Assembly (NCBI RefSeq): GCF_020166395.1
Contig: NZ_JAIQXU010000008.1
Location: forward strand, 82,920 to 146,919
Length of the DNA stretch: 64,000 bases
Reading direction: 5' to 3'
Source of the DNA: Deinococcus betulae
Lineage (GTDB): Bacteria > Deinococcota > Deinococci > Deinococcales > Deinococcaceae
Both the position numbers and the translations under genes were made by a program. The notes below the pieces were generated by a model. That model saw nothing but the letters and a program-made list of their open reading frames with translations. It was not told where the DNA came from and did no database searches. Position 1 is the first letter of the stretch; every line of letters begins with the position of its first letter. Positions 51,934 through 62,417 of this stretch are shown piece by piece.

Positions 51934-52578
51934 ATGATTCGCGTTTTGCTGGTGGATGACCACGCGCTGTTCCGGCAGGGCCTTCGCAGCCTGCTGGAAT
52001 CCGAGGGCATGCGGGTCATCGGAGAGGCGGCCAACGGCCGGGAGGCGATTCGGTACGCGGCCGATACCCACCCGGACGTGATTCTCATGGACATCCAGAT
52101 GCCCGAGCTGGACGGCGTCAAGGCCACCCAGAGCATCCTGGAAATCGACCCGAATTCGCGGGTCATCATGATCACCATGTACCGTCAGGACCGCTACGTC
52201 TTTGAAGCGGTGAAGGCCGGAGCCCGCGGCTATGTCCTGAAAGACGCTGACGCCACCACCCTGCTGGACGTGATTAAGCGGGTAGCGGCGGGTGAAGCGC
52301 TGCTGGACGCCGATATGGCCCAGAACGTGCTGGACGATTTCCGCGATAAGCGCGAGGAACTGCCCAGCGAGAAGCACGCCGACCTCAACGAACGCGAAAC
52401 TATGATTCTCAAGCTGCTGGCCCAGGGCTTTTCCAACCAGGACATCGCCCTGCGGCTGGATATCAGCGAGAAGACCGTGCGCAACCGCCTCTCTGAAATT
52501 TTTACCAAATTGCAGCTGAACAACCGCACCCAGGCGGCGCTGTACGCCATCCGTGAGGGCATCGCCAACCTTGACTAG
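51934..52578 (+). CDS. NarL/FixJ-type response regulator
   Basis: A 214-residue two-domain regulator. Receiver: [18 protein letters not shown] (acid pocket, ~5-22), phosphoacceptor Asp in [12 protein letters not shown] (~54), Thr-like MITMYRQ and Lys in GYVLKDA (~104). The LuxR-type HTH is at ~146-205: [44 protein letters not shown] (in parts). No sensor kinase gene is in the window, so it is an orphan here. TACACT lies 6 nt before ATG 51934. It is the first gene of an operon with the next two. Confidence 0.94.
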   Translation: MIRVLLVDDHALFRQGLRSLLESEGMRVIGEAANGREAIRYAADTHPDVILMDIQMPELDGVKATQSILEIDPNSRVIMITMYRQDRYVFEAVKAGARGYVLKDADATTLLDVIKRVAAGEALLDADMAQNVLDDFRDKREELPSEKHADLNERETMILKLLAQGFSNQDIALRLDISEKTVRNRLSEIFTKLQLNNRTQAALYAIREGIANLD

Positions 52579-52822
52579 AAACCGTCACGTTCGCCTGCCA
52601 GCCCCGCGCACGCCCGTGGCCTTTCAGGCGGGCTGCGGGCGGCAGTGGAGCCTGCCCAGCGCCGAAGCGGACCTGGCCTACACCGAGCAGGCATTTCCCG
52701 AGTGCCCTGGCTGTACCCACCGCGTCGAGCCCGAGGGCGGGCCGCCTTTTTGCACCCTGCGCCCAGTCGGCACTGCGCACCCCTTTGCGGCGCTGGCCGG
52801 CCTGGTTCTGCCCGACGAATGA
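52571..52822 (+). CDS. Small cysteine-containing protein between response regulator and beta-lactamase-fold gene
   Basis: An 83-residue frame that begins (TTG 52571) inside the last codons of the response regulator and ends in a 4-nt overlap with the next start (ATGA at 52819). This tight packing is the main support. It carries PECPGCTH, another Cys near the N-terminus (AGCGRQW) and one in FCTLRP, which could bind a metal. Another start, GTG 52553, is possible. No family recognised. Confidence 0.5.
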   Translation: MTRNRHVRLPAPRTPVAFQAGCGRQWSLPSAEADLAYTEQAFPECPGCTHRVEPEGGPPFCTLRPVGTAHPFAALAGLVLPDE

Positions 52823-53673
52823 CCGCTGATCTGGTCACCGCCTTTCGCACCCGGCTGACTGAGGCCGGTTTTAAAGGTGAGGTGGGGCTGCGCGTCTGCA
52901 CACTGGACGGCACCGAACTGGCCGCGTGGCAGGCCGGGCTGGTGTTTCCGGCCGCCAGTACCATCAAGGTGCCGCTGCTGATCCTGGCCCTTCAAGAGGC
53001 GCAGGCCGGCCGGCTAGACCTGGCGGCGCGGGTAACACTCAGGGCCGCCGATCAGGTGCCGGGCGCAGGCGTGCTGCATGAGCTGGCACCCGGCCTGGCC
53101 CTGACCTGGCAGGACGTGCTGACCCTGATGATTGTGGTCAGCGATAACACGGCGACCAATCTGGTGATTGAGCGGCTGGGGCTTGAATGGGTTGGCGCCC
53201 AGCTGCCTCTCCTCGGCTTCCCCGGCACCCGTCTGGTCGGGAAGTTGCAGGTGCCCCCCGAACAGCGCACCCCCGCCCAGCAGCGCGGCGAACGCAATAT
53301 CACGACCGCCCACGACCAGACCGAGGGGCTGCGCGCCCTGGTGGCCGGTGAGCGGCTGGACGCAGCGCATACCGCCCTGGCGCTGGACATCCTGGGCCGG
53401 CAGCAACTGCTCGACATTCTGGGGCGTCGCGTCCCCTGCGGCCCAGACGGTGAACGGTTGTACCGGGTGGCCAGCAAGAGTGGTGAGTTGAACGGCGTGC
53501 ACCACGATGTCGGGGTGCTGTTTACGCCGCGTCCCTTGCTGGTGGCGCTGCTGTCGCAGGGCGGCACGGACCCGCGCGAACATCCCGAAAACCGTGACGT
53601 AGTGACCCTGGCCGACGCGCTCTGGCCACTCGTGGCCATGCTGGGAGAGGTGCCCGTTTCAGGGGACATTTAA
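52819..53673 (+). CDS. Class A beta-lactamase-fold serine hydrolase, no signal peptide
   Basis: 284 residues. The penicilloyl-serine core is intact: STIK (SxxK, ~47-50), SDN in [10 protein letters not shown] (~106-108) and KSG in [15 protein letters not shown] (~219-221). The omega-loop Glu166-x-x-x-Asn170 is not seen: the equivalent stretch reads [16 protein letters not shown], so deacylation of beta-lactams would be impaired. No signal peptide precedes the fold, so the protein is probably cytoplasmic. It may be a peptidase or esterase rather than a resistance enzyme. ATG 52819 overlaps the previous stop by 4 nt. Confidence 0.82.
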   Translation: MTADLVTAFRTRLTEAGFKGEVGLRVCTLDGTELAAWQAGLVFPAASTIKVPLLILALQEAQAGRLDLAARVTLRAADQVPGAGVLHELAPGLALTWQDVLTLMIVVSDNTATNLVIERLGLEWVGAQLPLLGFPGTRLVGKLQVPPEQRTPAQQRGERNITTAHDQTEGLRALVAGERLDAAHTALALDILGRQQLLDILGRRVPCGPDGERLYRVASKSGELNGVHHDVGVLFTPRPLLVALLSQGGTDPREHPENRDVVTLADALWPLVAMLGEVPVSGDI

Positions 53674-53758
53674 CCGCTCGGTCAGGCGCATCATGCAAGG
53701 TGCCAGAAGCCTGCTTCCAGCTCAAAGAAGCGCGGCTGGGCGCGTGTTCGGCGCGTGG

Positions 53759-53764
53759 TATGCT
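53759..53764 (+). promoter_or_regulatory. Candidate -10 of the cytochrome bc operon
   Basis: TATGCT followed by GACCCGC predicts a start site near 53772 and a leader of about 80 nt before the cytochrome c GTG. A good -35 is not evident. Confidence 0.45.
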
Positions 53765-53851
53765 GACCCGCATTAGGCCACCTGAATGCAGGACTTTTCG
53801 CCGCCCGGCGGCTGGAAAGCACAGGCCACTTCACGCTGAGGGAGAGGGAAC

Positions 53852-54706
<855 letters not shown>

Positions 54707-54721
54707 GCAGGAGAGACTGAT

Positions 54722-55399
54722 ATGACGCGTTACAAGAAGCAAGACCCGGAATTGACTCGCCGCAAGTTCATCAACGCGGCCATGGGCGGCGCAGCGGCGG
54801 TGGGCACCATCAGCCTGGTCAGTGCGCTGGGCAGTGCCAAGCCAGCCCTCCGTCTTACGGCAGACAAAGCGCCACCTCGAAAGGGTGATGTTTTGGTGCA
54901 CGCTGAAGCCGCTAAGGAAGGGCAGCCTATTCGCCCCTCGGAAGTCACTGAGCGCGGAGTCCCAGCCTGGCCTATGTCTGCAGATGGGGTCATTCGCAAA
55001 GGCGAACCCAATAACCAACTCGCGGTTTACCGTTTTGAGAGAAGCCGTTTTCAAGAGCCTGCAGAGCAGGAACCGCGTGTGGTTCTGAAACTGGACGGCA
55101 TTACTGCAGACGGCGTCATCGCTTATTCCAATAAGTGCACCCATGCGGGTTGCCCTGTGCCTAACGACGAAAAAGACCTCAGCAAGTTGTTCTGCGGGTG
55201 TCACTCTGGCCAATATGACCTTCTACAAGGTTGTAAGAAGATAGGCGGTCCGCCTCCGCGCTCTATGCCACAGTTACCCATCACGCTTGAAAATGACCGC
55301 TTGGTTGTAACTGAAACGTTTGTCACTGCTCCCTTTGGGTTTCTCAACGAGCAGGATTGGGAGACATACCTTCAGCAGGTAGAGGAGATTCTCGGATGA
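54722..55399 (+). CDS. Rieske iron-sulphur protein, Tat-exported
   Basis: 225 residues. A twin-arginine signal [12 protein letters not shown] precedes a hydrophobic anchor. The [2Fe-2S] site is CTHAGC (~138-143) and CGCHSGQYD (~157-165), giving the two Cys and two His ligands and the disulphide cysteines. It passes electrons from menaquinol to the cytochrome c subunit. AGGAGAG precedes ATG 54722. The middle of the gene (about 54840-55340) has lower G+C, close to 50-55% in sampled 60-base lines, and more A/T-ending codons than its neighbours. The stop overlaps the cytochrome b start by 4 nt. Confidence 0.92.
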   Translation: MTRYKKQDPELTRRKFINAAMGGAAAVGTISLVSALGSAKPALRLTADKAPPRKGDVLVHAEAAKEGQPIRPSEVTERGVPAWPMSADGVIRKGEPNNQLAVYRFERSRFQEPAEQEPRVVLKLDGITADGVIAYSNKCTHAGCPVPNDEKDLSKLFCGCHSGQYDLLQGCKKIGGPPPRSMPQLPITLENDRLVVTETFVTAPFGFLNEQDWETYLQQVEEILG

Positions 55400-56709
55400 A
55401 CCAGTGGCTTGATGACCGCCTGCACATCTCGCGCCTGAACGATAAGTTCCTGCGCAAAGCGTTTCCTGTTCATCATTCGTTCTTCCTGGGTGAGATTACG
55501 CTGTTCAGTCTGATCGTGCTGATTATCACTGGCATCCTGCTGGCGCTGAGCTACGAGCCCAGCAACTCGCTGGTAATCAACTCTTTTGATCCCGGTTCGG
55601 CGACCAAGCCGAATCTGGTGCCAGCGGCCTACCATTCGGCGCTCAAGATTAACGCCATGCCCTTCGGTGACATGCTCAGGCGTGTGCATCACTGGATGGC
55701 CAATATCATGGTGGCGGCGGCCGTTATCCACATGATGCGCGTGTACTTCACGGGCGCATTCAAGAAACCTCGTGAAATCAACTGGTGGATCGGCATGTTG
55801 CTGCTGATTTTTGCCGCGCTGACCGCCGTGACCGGCTACATTCTGCCCTACGACAACTACGCCTACAACACGGTCAGCGTGATTTACGCCATCGTGAAGT
55901 CTGTGCCCTGGGTCGGCGACTGGGCCGCGCAGGCTGCCTTTGCGGGTCGTTTCCCCGGCGACGGCATCATTCCGCGAATCTACGGCTACCACATCATGCT
56001 GCTGCCCGGCATTCTGCTCGCCCTGACCGGCGCCCACATGCTGATCATGATCAAGCAGAAGCACACCCAGCCGCAGTACGCCAAGCGCCTGGCCTACAAG
56101 AAGATCGTGGGTGTGCCGCTCTCTACGCAGCAGACGCCTATCATGCTCCTGTTGGCCCTGCTGTTCACCGGCCTCGTGATGCTGTTTGCGGCCTTTATTC
56201 CCGTTCACCCGGTCGAGTTCTTTGGTCCGCCCAGCCCTCAGCCCATTAGCAGCATCAAGCCGGACTGGTATCTCCTCTGGGTTTTCGGTGCCTTGGCGAT
56301 TATCCCCGGCTTTGAACTGGAAGTGCTGGGCGGTGTGATCAGCGCCGAGTTTGTCGGTGCCATGGTGCTGCCTGGTCTGATCATCGGCCTGATGTTTGCG
56401 GTGCCGATGCTGGACCGCAGCAAGGATAACCAGTACTACGCCGAGAACCCCACCAATCATCCTGTGCGTCTGGCAGCGGGCATAGCCTTTATGGCCATGA
56501 TGATTGTGCTGTCGGTCGCTGGCTACAAGATTGAGCTGGTGCAGAGCGGGATCTTGACCTCCGCGAATGCCAATGCAGTGCTCTGGATTCTGACGTTCCT
56601 GGTTCCGGCCGTTAGCTACTTCGGGACGCTGGGCATCGTGCGCGGCATCCGTGCCCTGCGCGAAGCTGACGAGCGCGAAACGTTGGCGCACGCACACGCT
56701 GACGACTGA
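55396..56709 (+). CDS. Cytochrome b of the menaquinol-cytochrome c reductase
   Basis: 437 residues, full-length cytochrome b with about eight spans, not the split b6/subunit IV form. Haem ligands: [23 protein letters not shown] (~92-114) and [21 protein letters not shown] (~200-220). The quinol-site motif is KPDWY (~286-290, PDWY form, as in Gram-positive and b6f-type enzymes). The N-terminal amphipathic helix begins [21 protein letters not shown] precedes ATG 55396, which overlaps the Rieske stop. It is followed by a strong terminator. Confidence 0.95.
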   Translation: MNQWLDDRLHISRLNDKFLRKAFPVHHSFFLGEITLFSLIVLIITGILLALSYEPSNSLVINSFDPGSATKPNLVPAAYHSALKINAMPFGDMLRRVHHWMANIMVAAAVIHMMRVYFTGAFKKPREINWWIGMLLLIFAALTAVTGYILPYDNYAYNTVSVIYAIVKSVPWVGDWAAQAAFAGRFPGDGIIPRIYGYHIMLLPGILLALTGAHMLIMIKQKHTQPQYAKRLAYKKIVGVPLSTQQTPIMLLLALLFTGLVMLFAAFIPVHPVEFFGPPSPQPISSIKPDWYLLWVFGALAIIPGFELEVLGGVISAEFVGAMVLPGLIIGLMFAVPMLDRSKDNQYYAENPTNHPVRLAAGIAFMAMMIVLSVAGYKIELVQSGILTSANANAVLWILTFLVPAVSYFGTLGIVRGIRALREADERETLAHAHADD

Positions 56710-56724
56710 GCTTCTTACTCACAA

Positions 56725-56760
56725 GCGGCCCTGGCAATTTGAGCCAGGGCCGCGTTTTTG
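56725..56760 (+). terminator. Rho-independent terminator of the cytochrome bc operon
   Basis: Perfect 11-bp stem GCGGCCCTGGC/GCCAGGGCCGC with a 7-nt loop, then GTTTTTG, 16 nt after the cytochrome b stop. Confidence 0.95.
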
Positions 56761-56775
56761 TGTTCAACTGCGCTG

Positions 56776-56973
56776 ATGGATAATCTGGCAAAGGAGCCTG
56801 CTCAGGAAGCCCGCCGGCTGGGCTTGGCCAAACTGGCGGCCAATCCTATTGACCCAGCCAGCGCTCTCGCGTTCGCCCACTATGTTCTAGAAGAATTGGC
56901 CGCGCGGGGCCTTCTTCCACAACAGCACTGTGCGCCAGGGTGCTGGGCACAGCCGCGCAGCCAGGGCCACTAA
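56776..56973 (+). CDS. Small hypothetical protein (65 aa)
   Basis: Starts at ATG 56776 (MDNLAKEPAQEARR), preceded 6 nt upstream by TCAACT, an imperfect leaderless element. A mostly helical N-terminal half (EARRLGLAKLAANPIDPASALAFAHYVLEELAARG, in parts) ends with a CAPGC cysteine pair. It directly follows the bc operon terminator and faces the 82-aa gene. No family recognised. An in-frame GTG at 56758 would sit in the terminator. Confidence 0.5.
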   Translation: MDNLAKEPAQEARRLGLAKLAANPIDPASALAFAHYVLEELAARGLLPQQHCAPGCWAQPRSQGH

Positions 56974-56999
56974 AAAGCGCCACCTAAATTGGCGGCGCT
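56971..56999 (-). terminator. Rho-independent terminator of the 82-aa gene
   Basis: On the minus strand a 9-bp stem AGCGCCGCC/GGTGGCGCT with one mismatch, 6-nt loop, then TTTTTAG. It lies about 20 nt past the stop at 57020. Confidence 0.8.
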
Positions 57000-57019
57000 G
57001 CGGCATTAACTGTTGACTC

Positions 57020-57268
57020 TCAGGCCTCGACTCGTTTCGGGCCCATGTTCATGGTCGGCGTGGTCCCTTCCCGGCTGCCGGCGGCGTACCCCACCTGCGC
57101 GCCAAATTGCCAGGCCAGCTTGATCATGAACTGAATAGCATCCTCGTCGTGCGAGGTAATCAGCTGCCGCAAATGCTCGGGCAGGCCGTCGGGCAGGGGC
57201 ATGGTGCGAAGCTGCTCCCCGTACTCACTGCGGAGCTGCTCGAACCACTCAGCGTAAGGGTTCGTCAT
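57020..57268 (-). CDS. Conserved-looking hypothetical protein (82 aa)
   Basis: TAAGCT lies 6 nt before ATG 57268, a clear leaderless start. The protein is largely helical and acidic at first (YAEWFEQLRSEYGEQL), then LPEHLRQLITSHDEDAIQFMIKLAWQFGAQVGYAAGSREG, with no cysteine, signal or known domain. It has its own terminator. It lies between the bc operon and the Fe-S assembly gene, but nothing in it points to electron transfer. Not recognised. Confidence 0.7.
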   Translation of the reverse strand: MTNPYAEWFEQLRSEYGEQLRTMPLPDGLPEHLRQLITSHDEDAIQFMIKLAWQFGAQVGYAAGSREGTTPTMNMGPKRVEA

Positions 57269-57379
57269 GGCTTTAGCTTAACATGCTCACGCTCAAGGAA
57301 TGTAAGCGGCGCCGACCTCTTCTGTCCACGATGATCCCCCTGCTGTCCAGCACTTTGCTTTCCACGCACTTTTTTATTT

Positions 57380-57826
<447 letters not shown>

Positions 57827-57846
57827 GCGTATTTAAGCGCAGCGAA

Positions 57847-57872
57847 GGCCGGGTCTAGCCCGGCTTTTTTCT
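57847..57872 (+). terminator. Rho-independent terminator of the IscA-type gene
   Basis: GCCGGG/CCCGGC stem with a 5-nt loop and six T residues, 21 nt after the stop. Confidence 0.9.
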
Positions 57873-57934
57873 TTGAACTGTCGGTCATTTGGGACGGGCT
57901 CAGGCTGACCAGAGGCCGCCTCAGCAAAGCTGTC

Positions 57935-57962
57935 TTGACGCGCCCTCACCGAGCCTTATACT
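57935..57962 (+). promoter_or_regulatory. Promoter of the peptide ABC operon
   Basis: TTGACG (57935-57940), 16 nt, TATACT (57957-57962). This is the best sigma-70-type promoter in the window after the PadR one. It gives a leader of about 50 nt with GGAGG before ATG 58020. Confidence 0.75.
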
Positions 57963-58019
57963 GACCTTCATCATTTACCCAGAAGGCAGCAGTATCGCCT
58001 GAAGAGTTCGGAGGCTTAC

Positions 58020-59777
58020 ATGAAGAAGACCCTGGCCCTTACTGCATTCCTGCTCGGCGCCGCCCTCGCCGGGCCGGCCAACAACAGCCTCGTGATTGGC
58101 ACCTCGCAAGAGCCACCGAACATTTACGATCCCTGGAACACCAACAACCTGGCGATCACCAGTGAGATTAACGGATACATGGGTGCCGCCCTGATTGGTC
58201 TGGACGACGACGGCGAGCCTTACGCTGACATTGCCACCCGTGTGCCCAGCATTGCCAACGGCGACTACAAAGTCGTCAAGAATGCCGCCGGCGACGTGGT
58301 GCGCAATAGCGTGACCTACACCATTCGCAAGGACGCCAAGTGGAGTGACGGCACGGCCATTAAGGTCGCGGACTTCCAGTTCTGGCATCGCCTGGTCAAC
58401 GATGACCGCGTGCCGGTGCCTGACCGCGATCCCTGGAGCCGCGCCAAGATTGCCGTGAACGACGCCGACACCTTCACCATCACCTACGATCCCCCCTACC
58501 TGTTCGCTGACCAGACCAGCCCCGGCTTGGCGCCCAGCCACATCATGAGCGCGGCCTGGACCGCGTTTGACACCAAGACCAAAAACGAGAAAGACGCCAA
58601 GGTAGTCAACGAGGAGTGGAAGAAATTCATCTCGTCGTACACCACGGCGCGCAGCCTGCCCAAAGTGGTGGCGGGACCGTTCAAGCCCACAGCCTGGCGC
58701 AGCGGTAACAGCCTGACCATGACCCGCAACGCCAACTATTGGCTGCAGCCCAAGAACCCTGAAAACTACGTGCAGAACATCACGTACCGGTTCATTCCCA
58801 ACACCAACACCCTGAAGGTCAACATCCTGTCGGGCCAGCTGGACGCCGTGAGCGCCGTGGGCCTGACCTTTGACCAGGGCGTGGACCTGACCCGCACCGA
58901 GCGCGGCAAGTACAAGACCTACTTTGTCCCCGGCGCCGTGTGGGAGCACATTGACATCAACACGCGCGGCCAGAAGGCCAAGGACCTGGACCTGGATGAC
59001 CCCCGGATGCGTCAGGCGCTGCTGTACGCCATTGACCGCGACGCGCTGACCAAGGCGCTGTTCCAGGGCCGTCAGGCGGTGTCGAACAGCTGGGTGAACC
59101 CCATCAGCAAGCTGTACAAGAAAGATGTCAACGACTATAACTACAACCAGGCGCGTGCCAAACAGCTGTTTGCCGCTCTGGGCTGGACGGCCGGCTCTGA
59201 CGGCATCCTGCAAAAAGGTGGCAAGAAGCTCAGCCTGAACTTCGGTACCACTGCGGGCAACACCGTCCGTGAGCGCGTGCAGCAGATTCTGCAGGCCCAG
59301 TGGAAGCAGGTGGGCGTGCAGGTCAACATCCAGAACTACCCCTCCAGCGTGTTCTTCGGGCCCGACTTCCTGAGCAAGGGTCAGGAAGGCAAATGGGACC
59401 TGGCCATGTACGCCTGGACTGGCAACCCAATTTTCGAGGAAGGCAACCTCTTCAAGGGTGAAGGCATTCCCACCGCCGCCAACGGCTACGCTGGCCAGAA
59501 CAACGCCGGCTGGAACAACGCCGAATTCAACCGCCTGCACAAGCAGGCCCAGGTCGAATTTAACCTCAGCGAGCGCATCAAACTGTTTGACCGCATGCAG
59601 ACGGTCTGGAACACCGAAGTGCCCTCGCTGCCGCTGTATTACCGCGTGAACGTGTACACCAAGGTGCCGGGCCTGGTGAACTACACCTTCAGCGCCTACA
59701 CGCTGTACCCCAGCTGGAACTCGGCCAAGATCGGCTGGGCCAGCAAGGGCGCCGTCGAGGAGTACAAGCAGAAGTAA
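58020..59777 (+). CDS. ABC transporter substrate-binding protein, peptide type (SBP family 5)
   Basis: A 585-residue exported solute receptor. The signal peptide is [16 protein letters not shown], with cleavage after about residue 19. It lacks a lipobox, so it may be a free or loosely attached protein. Family 5 features: [15 protein letters not shown] near the mature N-terminus, [28 protein letters not shown] (~100-127), and [25 protein letters not shown] (~326-350), which is the diagnostic SBP_5 helix. Ligands are usually oligopeptides. GGAGG precedes ATG 58020 by 6 nt. It is the first gene of a three-gene operon and is probably the most strongly expressed. Confidence 0.93.
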   Translation: MKKTLALTAFLLGAALAGPANNSLVIGTSQEPPNIYDPWNTNNLAITSEINGYMGAALIGLDDDGEPYADIATRVPSIANGDYKVVKNAAGDVVRNSVTYTIRKDAKWSDGTAIKVADFQFWHRLVNDDRVPVPDRDPWSRAKIAVNDADTFTITYDPPYLFADQTSPGLAPSHIMSAAWTAFDTKTKNEKDAKVVNEEWKKFISSYTTARSLPKVVAGPFKPTAWRSGNSLTMTRNANYWLQPKNPENYVQNITYRFIPNTNTLKVNILSGQLDAVSAVGLTFDQGVDLTRTERGKYKTYFVPGAVWEHIDINTRGQKAKDLDLDDPRMRQALLYAIDRDALTKALFQGRQAVSNSWVNPISKLYKKDVNDYNYNQARAKQLFAALGWTAGSDGILQKGGKKLSLNFGTTAGNTVRERVQQILQAQWKQVGVQVNIQNYPSSVFFGPDFLSKGQEGKWDLAMYAWTGNPIFEEGNLFKGEGIPTAANGYAGQNNAGWNNAEFNRLHKQAQVEFNLSERIKLFDRMQTVWNTEVPSLPLYYRVNVYTKVPGLVNYTFSAYTLYPSWNSAKIGWASKGAVEEYKQK

Positions 59778-59828
59778 GCCGGTTTTGCCGGGTCAGGCGC
59801 CTCTGGGCGCTCACCGGATATACCGGAC

Positions 59829-59862
59829 GCGGGAGGCTTCGCCAGCAGGCGTTGCTTCCCGC
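59829..59862 (+). other. Intercistronic hairpin after the binding-protein gene
   Basis: GCGGGAGG...TTCCCGC, a 7-bp imperfect stem with a long loop, followed by CTCTCTTT, in the 124-nt gap before the permease gene. Such structures often stabilise the binding-protein mRNA or end part of the transcripts. Confidence 0.4.
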
Positions 59863-59901
59863 CTCTCTTTGGGGCCGCTGGCCTTCTCTCTGAGGAACGT
59901 T

Positions 59902-60900
59902 ATGGGAACCTACGCCTTACGCCGCGTCATTCAGATGATTCCGCTTCTCTTTGTTATCAGCCTTCTGATTTTTATGCTGACCGCCTTGCAACCGGGTGAT
60001 CCAGTCGACCAGTTGGTCTTTGGCAACAGCAATATCACCGCCGACGACATCGCCCGGCTGAAGGCTGCTTACGGTCTCGATCAGCCCTGGTTTACCCGCT
60101 ACTTTTTCTGGCTTAAACAGGCCGTCGTGGGAAATTTCGGCTACTCGCAGGACTTTGGCATTCCAGCGCTGGATTTCGTGTTCAGAGACCGCCTGCCCAA
60201 CACCCTTCTGCTGACGGTACCGGCCCTAGTGATCAGCACGCTGATTGCCGTGCCCCTGGGCATTTTCAGTGCTGTGCGGCAGTATTCCCTGCCGGACTAC
60301 GTCCTGACGTTTTTTGCTTTTCTGGCCGTCAGTGCCCCGGTGTTCTGGGTGGGGGCCCTGGCGCTGTACTTCTTCGCCGTGTTCTTACCAGGAGCCACTG
60401 GAGGCGTTCTGTCGCTGCCGCCTGGAGGCCTGGGCAGCGCCGACCTGGCTCCAGATGCCGGGTGGTGGGCCACGACGCTCGACAAACTGAAGTACCTCAT
60501 CCTGCCGATGATGATTCTGATGCTGCGCGAGATCGCCGTGACCCTGCGGTTCATGCGGGCCAACATGCTCGAAACCCTGACGCAGGACTATGTCCGTACC
60601 GCACGGGCCAAAGGGCTGGGAGACCGCCGTGTGCTTTACAAGCACGCCTTACGCAACGCGGTGACGCCTATTGTCACCCTGCTGGGGCTCAGCATTCCGG
60701 GCCTCTTCGGCGGCGCTGTCATTACAGAGACCGTCTTTTCCTGGCCCGGCATGGGCAAAGCCATTCTGGACGCACTGGTCAGCAAGGATTTTAACGTTGT
60801 CATGACCTGCCTGATGCTCCTGGCCCTGCTGACGGTCATTTTCCAGTTGCTGACCGACCTGGCTTACGGCCTGGTTGACCCCCGCGTTCGGTATTCCTGA
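59902..60900 (+). CDS. Peptide ABC transporter permease (DppB/OppB-like)
   Basis: 332 residues with six spans. The N-terminal [36 protein letters not shown] (in parts) is the DppB opening, and the EAA docking loop is [41 protein letters not shown] (~215-255, in parts). Loops between spans 3 and 4 are longer than in E. coli. ATG 59902 is preferred over in-frame upstream starts, because GAGGAA precedes it and the protein then begins at the first helix. Followed after 9 nt by the second permease gene. Confidence 0.93.
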   Translation: MGTYALRRVIQMIPLLFVISLLIFMLTALQPGDPVDQLVFGNSNITADDIARLKAAYGLDQPWFTRYFFWLKQAVVGNFGYSQDFGIPALDFVFRDRLPNTLLLTVPALVISTLIAVPLGIFSAVRQYSLPDYVLTFFAFLAVSAPVFWVGALALYFFAVFLPGATGGVLSLPPGGLGSADLAPDAGWWATTLDKLKYLILPMMILMLREIAVTLRFMRANMLETLTQDYVRTARAKGLGDRRVLYKHALRNAVTPIVTLLGLSIPGLFGGAVITETVFSWPGMGKAILDALVSKDFNVVMTCLMLLALLTVIFQLLTDLAYGLVDPRVRYS

Positions 60901-60909
60901 GGCCTGCTG

Positions 60910-61836
60910 ATGACCACTGTGACCGCTGCACCCCCCAAGCGCGCCCGGAGCCGCTCGACCTTTCAAATCGCCTTACGCCGCCTGCGTAAACACAAAGCTG
61001 CCATGTTCAGCTTGGTGGTTATCGCCCTGCTAATCCTGATGGCCCTGTTCGCGCCCTGGATTGCTCCGTTTGACCCGAACGCCCAGGACCTTGCAGGTAT
61101 CTATGCACCGCCCAGCAGCCAGCACGTCCTGGGGCAGGACAGTCTAGGCCGCGATCTGCTCTCGCGCATCATGTATGGCAGCCGCGTCAGCCTGATTGTG
61201 GGCTTTACAGTGGCCGCCTTCAGTATTGCGCTGGGCACGCTGATGGGTCTGCTGGCCGGTTTTCTCAGTGGGCGCGTAGATACAGTGATCAGCCGCTTCA
61301 TCGAGATCATGCTGTCCATTCCCGAACTGCCGCTTCAGCTGACGTTGAGCGGGTTATTCGCTGTGAGCGACTTGCCGGCCATTGCTCGCCTGCGTGAAAA
61401 TCCCAATTCCAGCGTGTTCATCATCGTTACCATCTTTACTTTCTTCGGCTGGATGGGCACCGCCCGCTTGGTGCGCGGCGAGGTTCTGAAGCTCAAGAAC
61501 CTCGAATACGTGGACGCTGCTCGTGCGCTGGGTGCGCGCAGCGGCCGCATCATGTTTCGCCACCTGGTGCCTAATATTGTGGCGGTCATTATCGTGAACG
61601 GCACACTGGCGGTGGGCGGGGCGATTCTGGGCGAGGCCGCCCTATCGTTCCTGGGCTTCGGCATTCAGCCGCCGGTGTCTACCTGGGGCAACATGTTGTC
61701 CAACGCCAATGAAGTGGTGCTGGAACACCCTTACATCGCGCTCTATCCAGGTCTGGCTATCCTCTTGACAGTGCTAGTGTTCAATTTTCTGGGTGATGGC
61801 CTGCGAGACGCCTTCGACCCCAAGAGCCGCCTCTAA
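60910..61836 (+). CDS. Peptide ABC transporter permease (DppC/OppC-like)
   Basis: 308 residues with six spans and an N-terminal OppC_N segment (FQIALRRLRKHKAAMFSLVVIALLILMALFAPWIAPFDPN, in parts). APPSSQHVLGQDSLGRDLLSRIMYGSRVSL follows, and the EAA loop is EVLKLKNLEYVDAARALGARSGRIMFRHLVPNIV (~193-226, in parts). It pairs with the preceding permease to form the channel. No OppD/OppF-type ATPase genes follow; a terminator lies 20 nt downstream. Confidence 0.93.
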   Translation: MTTVTAAPPKRARSRSTFQIALRRLRKHKAAMFSLVVIALLILMALFAPWIAPFDPNAQDLAGIYAPPSSQHVLGQDSLGRDLLSRIMYGSRVSLIVGFTVAAFSIALGTLMGLLAGFLSGRVDTVISRFIEIMLSIPELPLQLTLSGLFAVSDLPAIARLRENPNSSVFIIVTIFTFFGWMGTARLVRGEVLKLKNLEYVDAARALGARSGRIMFRHLVPNIVAVIIVNGTLAVGGAILGEAALSFLGFGIQPPVSTWGNMLSNANEVVLEHPYIALYPGLAILLTVLVFNFLGDGLRDAFDPKSRL

Positions 61837-61856
61837 TCCCTGTTCCGACGCTTTTG

Positions 61857-61877
61857 CCCCGCTCCGGCGGGGTTTTT
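61857..61877 (+). terminator. Rho-independent terminator of the peptide ABC operon
   Basis: CCCCGC-TCCG-GCGGGG stem-loop followed by TTTTT. Confidence 0.9.
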
Positions 61878-61912
61878 GCGATCTGGCTGTTCCCATCGCG
61901 TATTCTGGGCTT

Positions 61913-62413
61913 GTGATTGTTCTTGGGATTGACCCTGGGCTCGCCAACCTCGGCCTGGGGCTGGTGGAAGGTGACGTGCGCAAAGCGCGCCACCTCTACC
62001 ATGTCTGCCTGACCACAGAAAGCGCCTGGATCATGCCCCGGCGTCTGCAGTACCTCCACGAAGAGGTTGCGCGGCTGCTGGCCGAGTACCGGCCGGACGC
62101 GGTGGCCATCGAGGACCAGATTCTGCGCAAGCAGGCTGATGTGGCCTTCAAAGTGGGACAGGCGTTTGGGGTGGTGCAGCTGGCGTGCGCGCAGGCAGGC
62201 GTGCCCGTTCACAGCTACGGCCCCATGCAGGTCAAGCGCTCGCTGGTGGGCACTGGCCGGGCTGAGAAAGAACAGGTCATTTACATGGTCAAGGCCACGC
62301 TGGGCGTGCGCGAACTGTTCAACAACCACGCGGCTGACGCGCTGGCACTGGCCCTGACCCACCTGGCCAGTGCGCCGCTTCAGGGCCGCACCGCGCAGCT
62401 GCTGGCCCGGTAG
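61913..62413 (+). CDS. ruvC: Crossover junction endodeoxyribonuclease RuvC
   Basis: Resolves Holliday junctions in homologous recombination. 166 aa. Catalytic acids: Asp in VLGIDPGLANLG (~7), Glu in VAIEDQILRKQADVAFKVGQAFG (~66), and the C-terminal NNHAADALALALTH with two more acidic residues (~142-146). YGPMQVKRSLVGTGRAEKEQV is the DNA-binding stretch. GTG 61913 follows TATTCT by 6 nt (leaderless). It is not next to ruvA or ruvB. The stop is 4 nt before the next start. Confidence 0.95.
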   Translation: MIVLGIDPGLANLGLGLVEGDVRKARHLYHVCLTTESAWIMPRRLQYLHEEVARLLAEYRPDAVAIEDQILRKQADVAFKVGQAFGVVQLACAQAGVPVHSYGPMQVKRSLVGTGRAEKEQVIYMVKATLGVRELFNNHAADALALALTHLASAPLQGRTAQLLAR

Positions 62414-62417
62414 CTCG

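Noticed and set aside
57975..59540. 521-codon minus-strand frame
   Set aside because: Complement of the peptide-binding-protein gene, whose signal peptide, promoter and SBP_5 motifs are convincing.
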